Positions 6,304-7,400 of a stretch of 7,400 nt of DNA are shown here, in pieces. Each line of letters starts with the position of its first letter. Within the stretch, counting starts at the first letter, position 1. The position numbers and the translations under genes were made by a program. Source of the DNA: Verrucomicrobiota bacterium (lineage in GTDB: Bacteria; Verrucomicrobiota; Verrucomicrobiia; Opitutales; Opitutaceae); contig JAURJO010000493.1 of the NCBI GenBank assembly GCA_030832235.1, forward strand, positions 1 through 7,400, read 5' to 3'. Under the pieces are notes generated by a model that saw nothing but the letters and a program-made list of their open reading frames with translations, had not been told where the DNA came from and searched no databases.

Positions 6304-7400
6304 GTGTCACCCGCTGAAGAAATCGCCCGCCGCCGCACCTTTGCGATCATCTCGCATCCCGACGCGGGCAAGACGACCCTGACGGAGAAGTTCCTCCTCT
6401 ACGGCAACGCCATCCACTTGGCCGGCGCGGTGACGGCCCGCAAAAACCAGCGGGCGACGACCTCGGACTGGATGGAACTGGAGAAGCAGCGCGGCATCTC
6501 GATCAGCTCGACCGTGCTGCAGTTCGATTACGGCGGTTACGCGGTCAACCTCCTCGACACTCCCGGCCACAAGGACTTCTCGGAAGACACCTACCGCGTG
6601 CTCACCGCCGTCGACGCCGCGCTGATGGTGATCGACGCGGCAAAGGGCGTGGAGTCACAGACCCGCAAGCTGTTCGAGGTCTGCCGTCGCCGCGGCGTGC
6701 CGATCTTCACGTTCATGAACAAGTGCGACCGGCCCACCCGCAACGCGCTCGAGCTCCTCGACGAGCTCGAGACGGTGCTCGGGCTGCAGTCGTCGCCGGT
6801 CATCTGGCCCCTGGGCAACGGTCCGTCGTTGCGCGGGGTCTTCGACCGCGGCTCCCGTCAGGTGCATCTCTTCGACCGCGTGCCGGGCGGCACGTTCCGG
6901 GCCCCCGTGAGCGTGGCGTCGCTCGGCGATCCCAGCGTCCGCGAGAAGCTCGACGACTACACCTTCAACGAAGTGACCGAGCAGCTCGCCATGCTCGACG
7001 GCGCCGGCCACCCGTTCGACCTCGAGGCCGTGCGCGCGGGCCGCCAGACGCCCGTCTATTTCGGGAGTGCGGTGAACAACTTCGGCATCCAGCTCCTGCT
7101 CGACGGCTTCCTCGCCGACTCGGTCCCGCCCGCGCCGCGCCGGGCCGCCCGGCCCGCGGCGGCCGCGAAGGCGGAGCCCACGGAGGCGGAAGGCGGCCGC
7201 GTGATCCCGGTCGAGCACGACAAGTTCTCGGGCTTCGTCTTCAAGATCCAGGCGAACATGGATCCCAAGCACCGCGACCGCATCGCCTTCCTGCGCGTGT
7301 GCTCCGGGAAATTCGAGCGCGACATGATGGTCACCCACCAGCGGTCCGGAAAGACCGTGCGGCTCTCCTCCTCGCACAAGCTCTTCGGCCAGGAGCGGGA
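6304..7400 (+). CDS. prfC: Peptide chain release factor 3 (3' partial)
   Basis: The first 365 codons of a translational GTPase that removes RF1 or RF2 from the ribosome after peptide release. The family is about 529 residues long, so roughly 70% is here. The GTP-binding motifs are intact: P-loop HPDAGKTT (18-25), the switch I region with SDWMELEKQRGISIS (54-68), DTPGH (85-89), NKCD (139-142) and the G5-like FGSAVNNFG (253-261). The segment SDWMELEKQRGISI and DTPGHKDFSEDTYR (85-98) are typical of RF3 rather than EF-G. Domain II begins at KFSGFVFKIQANMDPKHRDR (307-326). The linker before it (about 274-304) is Ala-, Pro- and Glu-rich and longer than in E. coli RF3. The GTG at 6304 is the only start after an in-frame TGA at 6268 that keeps the N-terminal helix (EEIARRRTFAIISH). 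The gene continues beyond 7400. Confidence 0.97.
   Translation, partial: MSPAEEIARRRTFAIISHPDAGKTTLTEKFLLYGNAIHLAGAVTARKNQRATTSDWMELEKQRGISISSTVLQFDYGGYAVNLLDTPGHKDFSEDTYRVLTAVDAALMVIDAAKGVESQTRKLFEVCRRRGVPIFTFMNKCDRPTRNALELLDELETVLGLQSSPVIWPLGNGPSLRGVFDRGSRQVHLFDRVPGGTFRAPVSVASLGDPSVREKLDDYTFNEVTEQLAMLDGAGHPFDLEAVRAGRQTPVYFGSAVNNFGIQLLLDGFLADSVPPAPRRAARPAAAAKAEPTEAEGGRVIPVEHDKFSGFVFKIQANMDPKHRDRIAFLRVCSGKFERDMMVTHQRSGKTVRLSSSHKLFGQER

Noticed and set aside
4931..6382. 483-residue + strand open frame opposite the methyltransferase
   Set aside because: It is antisense to a gene with all family motifs intact. Long shadow frames are expected at this GC content, and the product has no recognisable domain.
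6655..7377. 240-residue - strand open frame opposite prfC
   Set aside because: The + strand encodes conserved RF3 sequence throughout. The antisense frame is a composition artefact.

Overview
The window is GC-rich DNA with tightly used coding space and one repeat-rich gap. It most likely comes from a Gram-negative, non-proteobacterial chromosome. Three things suggest Verrucomicrobiota, possibly the Opitutaceae: the very high GC, the gap filled with GTAGCCG-type palindromes and CCACGGA-type phased repeats, and the gene content. This placement is an inference from style and not a database match.

Left part, + strand (2-2855). The window opens with the last 31 codons of a DUF47/PhoU-like Pit accessory protein. 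A complete PiT-family inorganic phosphate transporter (142-1203) follows 44 bases later. Next, 62 bases on, comes a 529-residue protein with a signal peptide, helical and rich in Arg, Glu, Ala and Leu, that I do not recognise (1266-2855). DUF47 plus PiT is a standard phosphate-uptake pair. The third gene may be co-transcribed, but its role is unknown.

Middle (2856-3432). This is a 577-base gene-free region between convergent genes. It holds at least four related palindromes, two of them forming the arms of a 26-base inverted repeat. CCACGGA-type repeats lie near both ends in opposite orientations. One further hairpin may end transcription of the left genes.

Right part, - strand (3433-6157). 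A single-membrane-segment, PAS-containing PhoR-like sensor histidine kinase (3433-4629) has no response regulator next to it in this window. A 358-base stretch without a convincing gene separates it from a PUA-domain rRNA cytosine-C5 methyltransferase of the RlmI type (4988-6157). A possible 50-codon ORF in that stretch overlaps the kinase start as TGATG.

Far right, + strand (6304-7400). A GTG-started gene for peptide chain release factor 3 (prfC) runs off the end. It is divergent from the methyltransferase across a 146-base gap. Both are translation-related housekeeping functions. The phosphate transporter and the PhoR-like kinase share a plausible phosphate theme but are not in one operon. 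I see no phage, IS, CRISPR or defence genes. The strongest candidates for something undescribed are the repeat-built secreted protein and the organised palindrome cluster.
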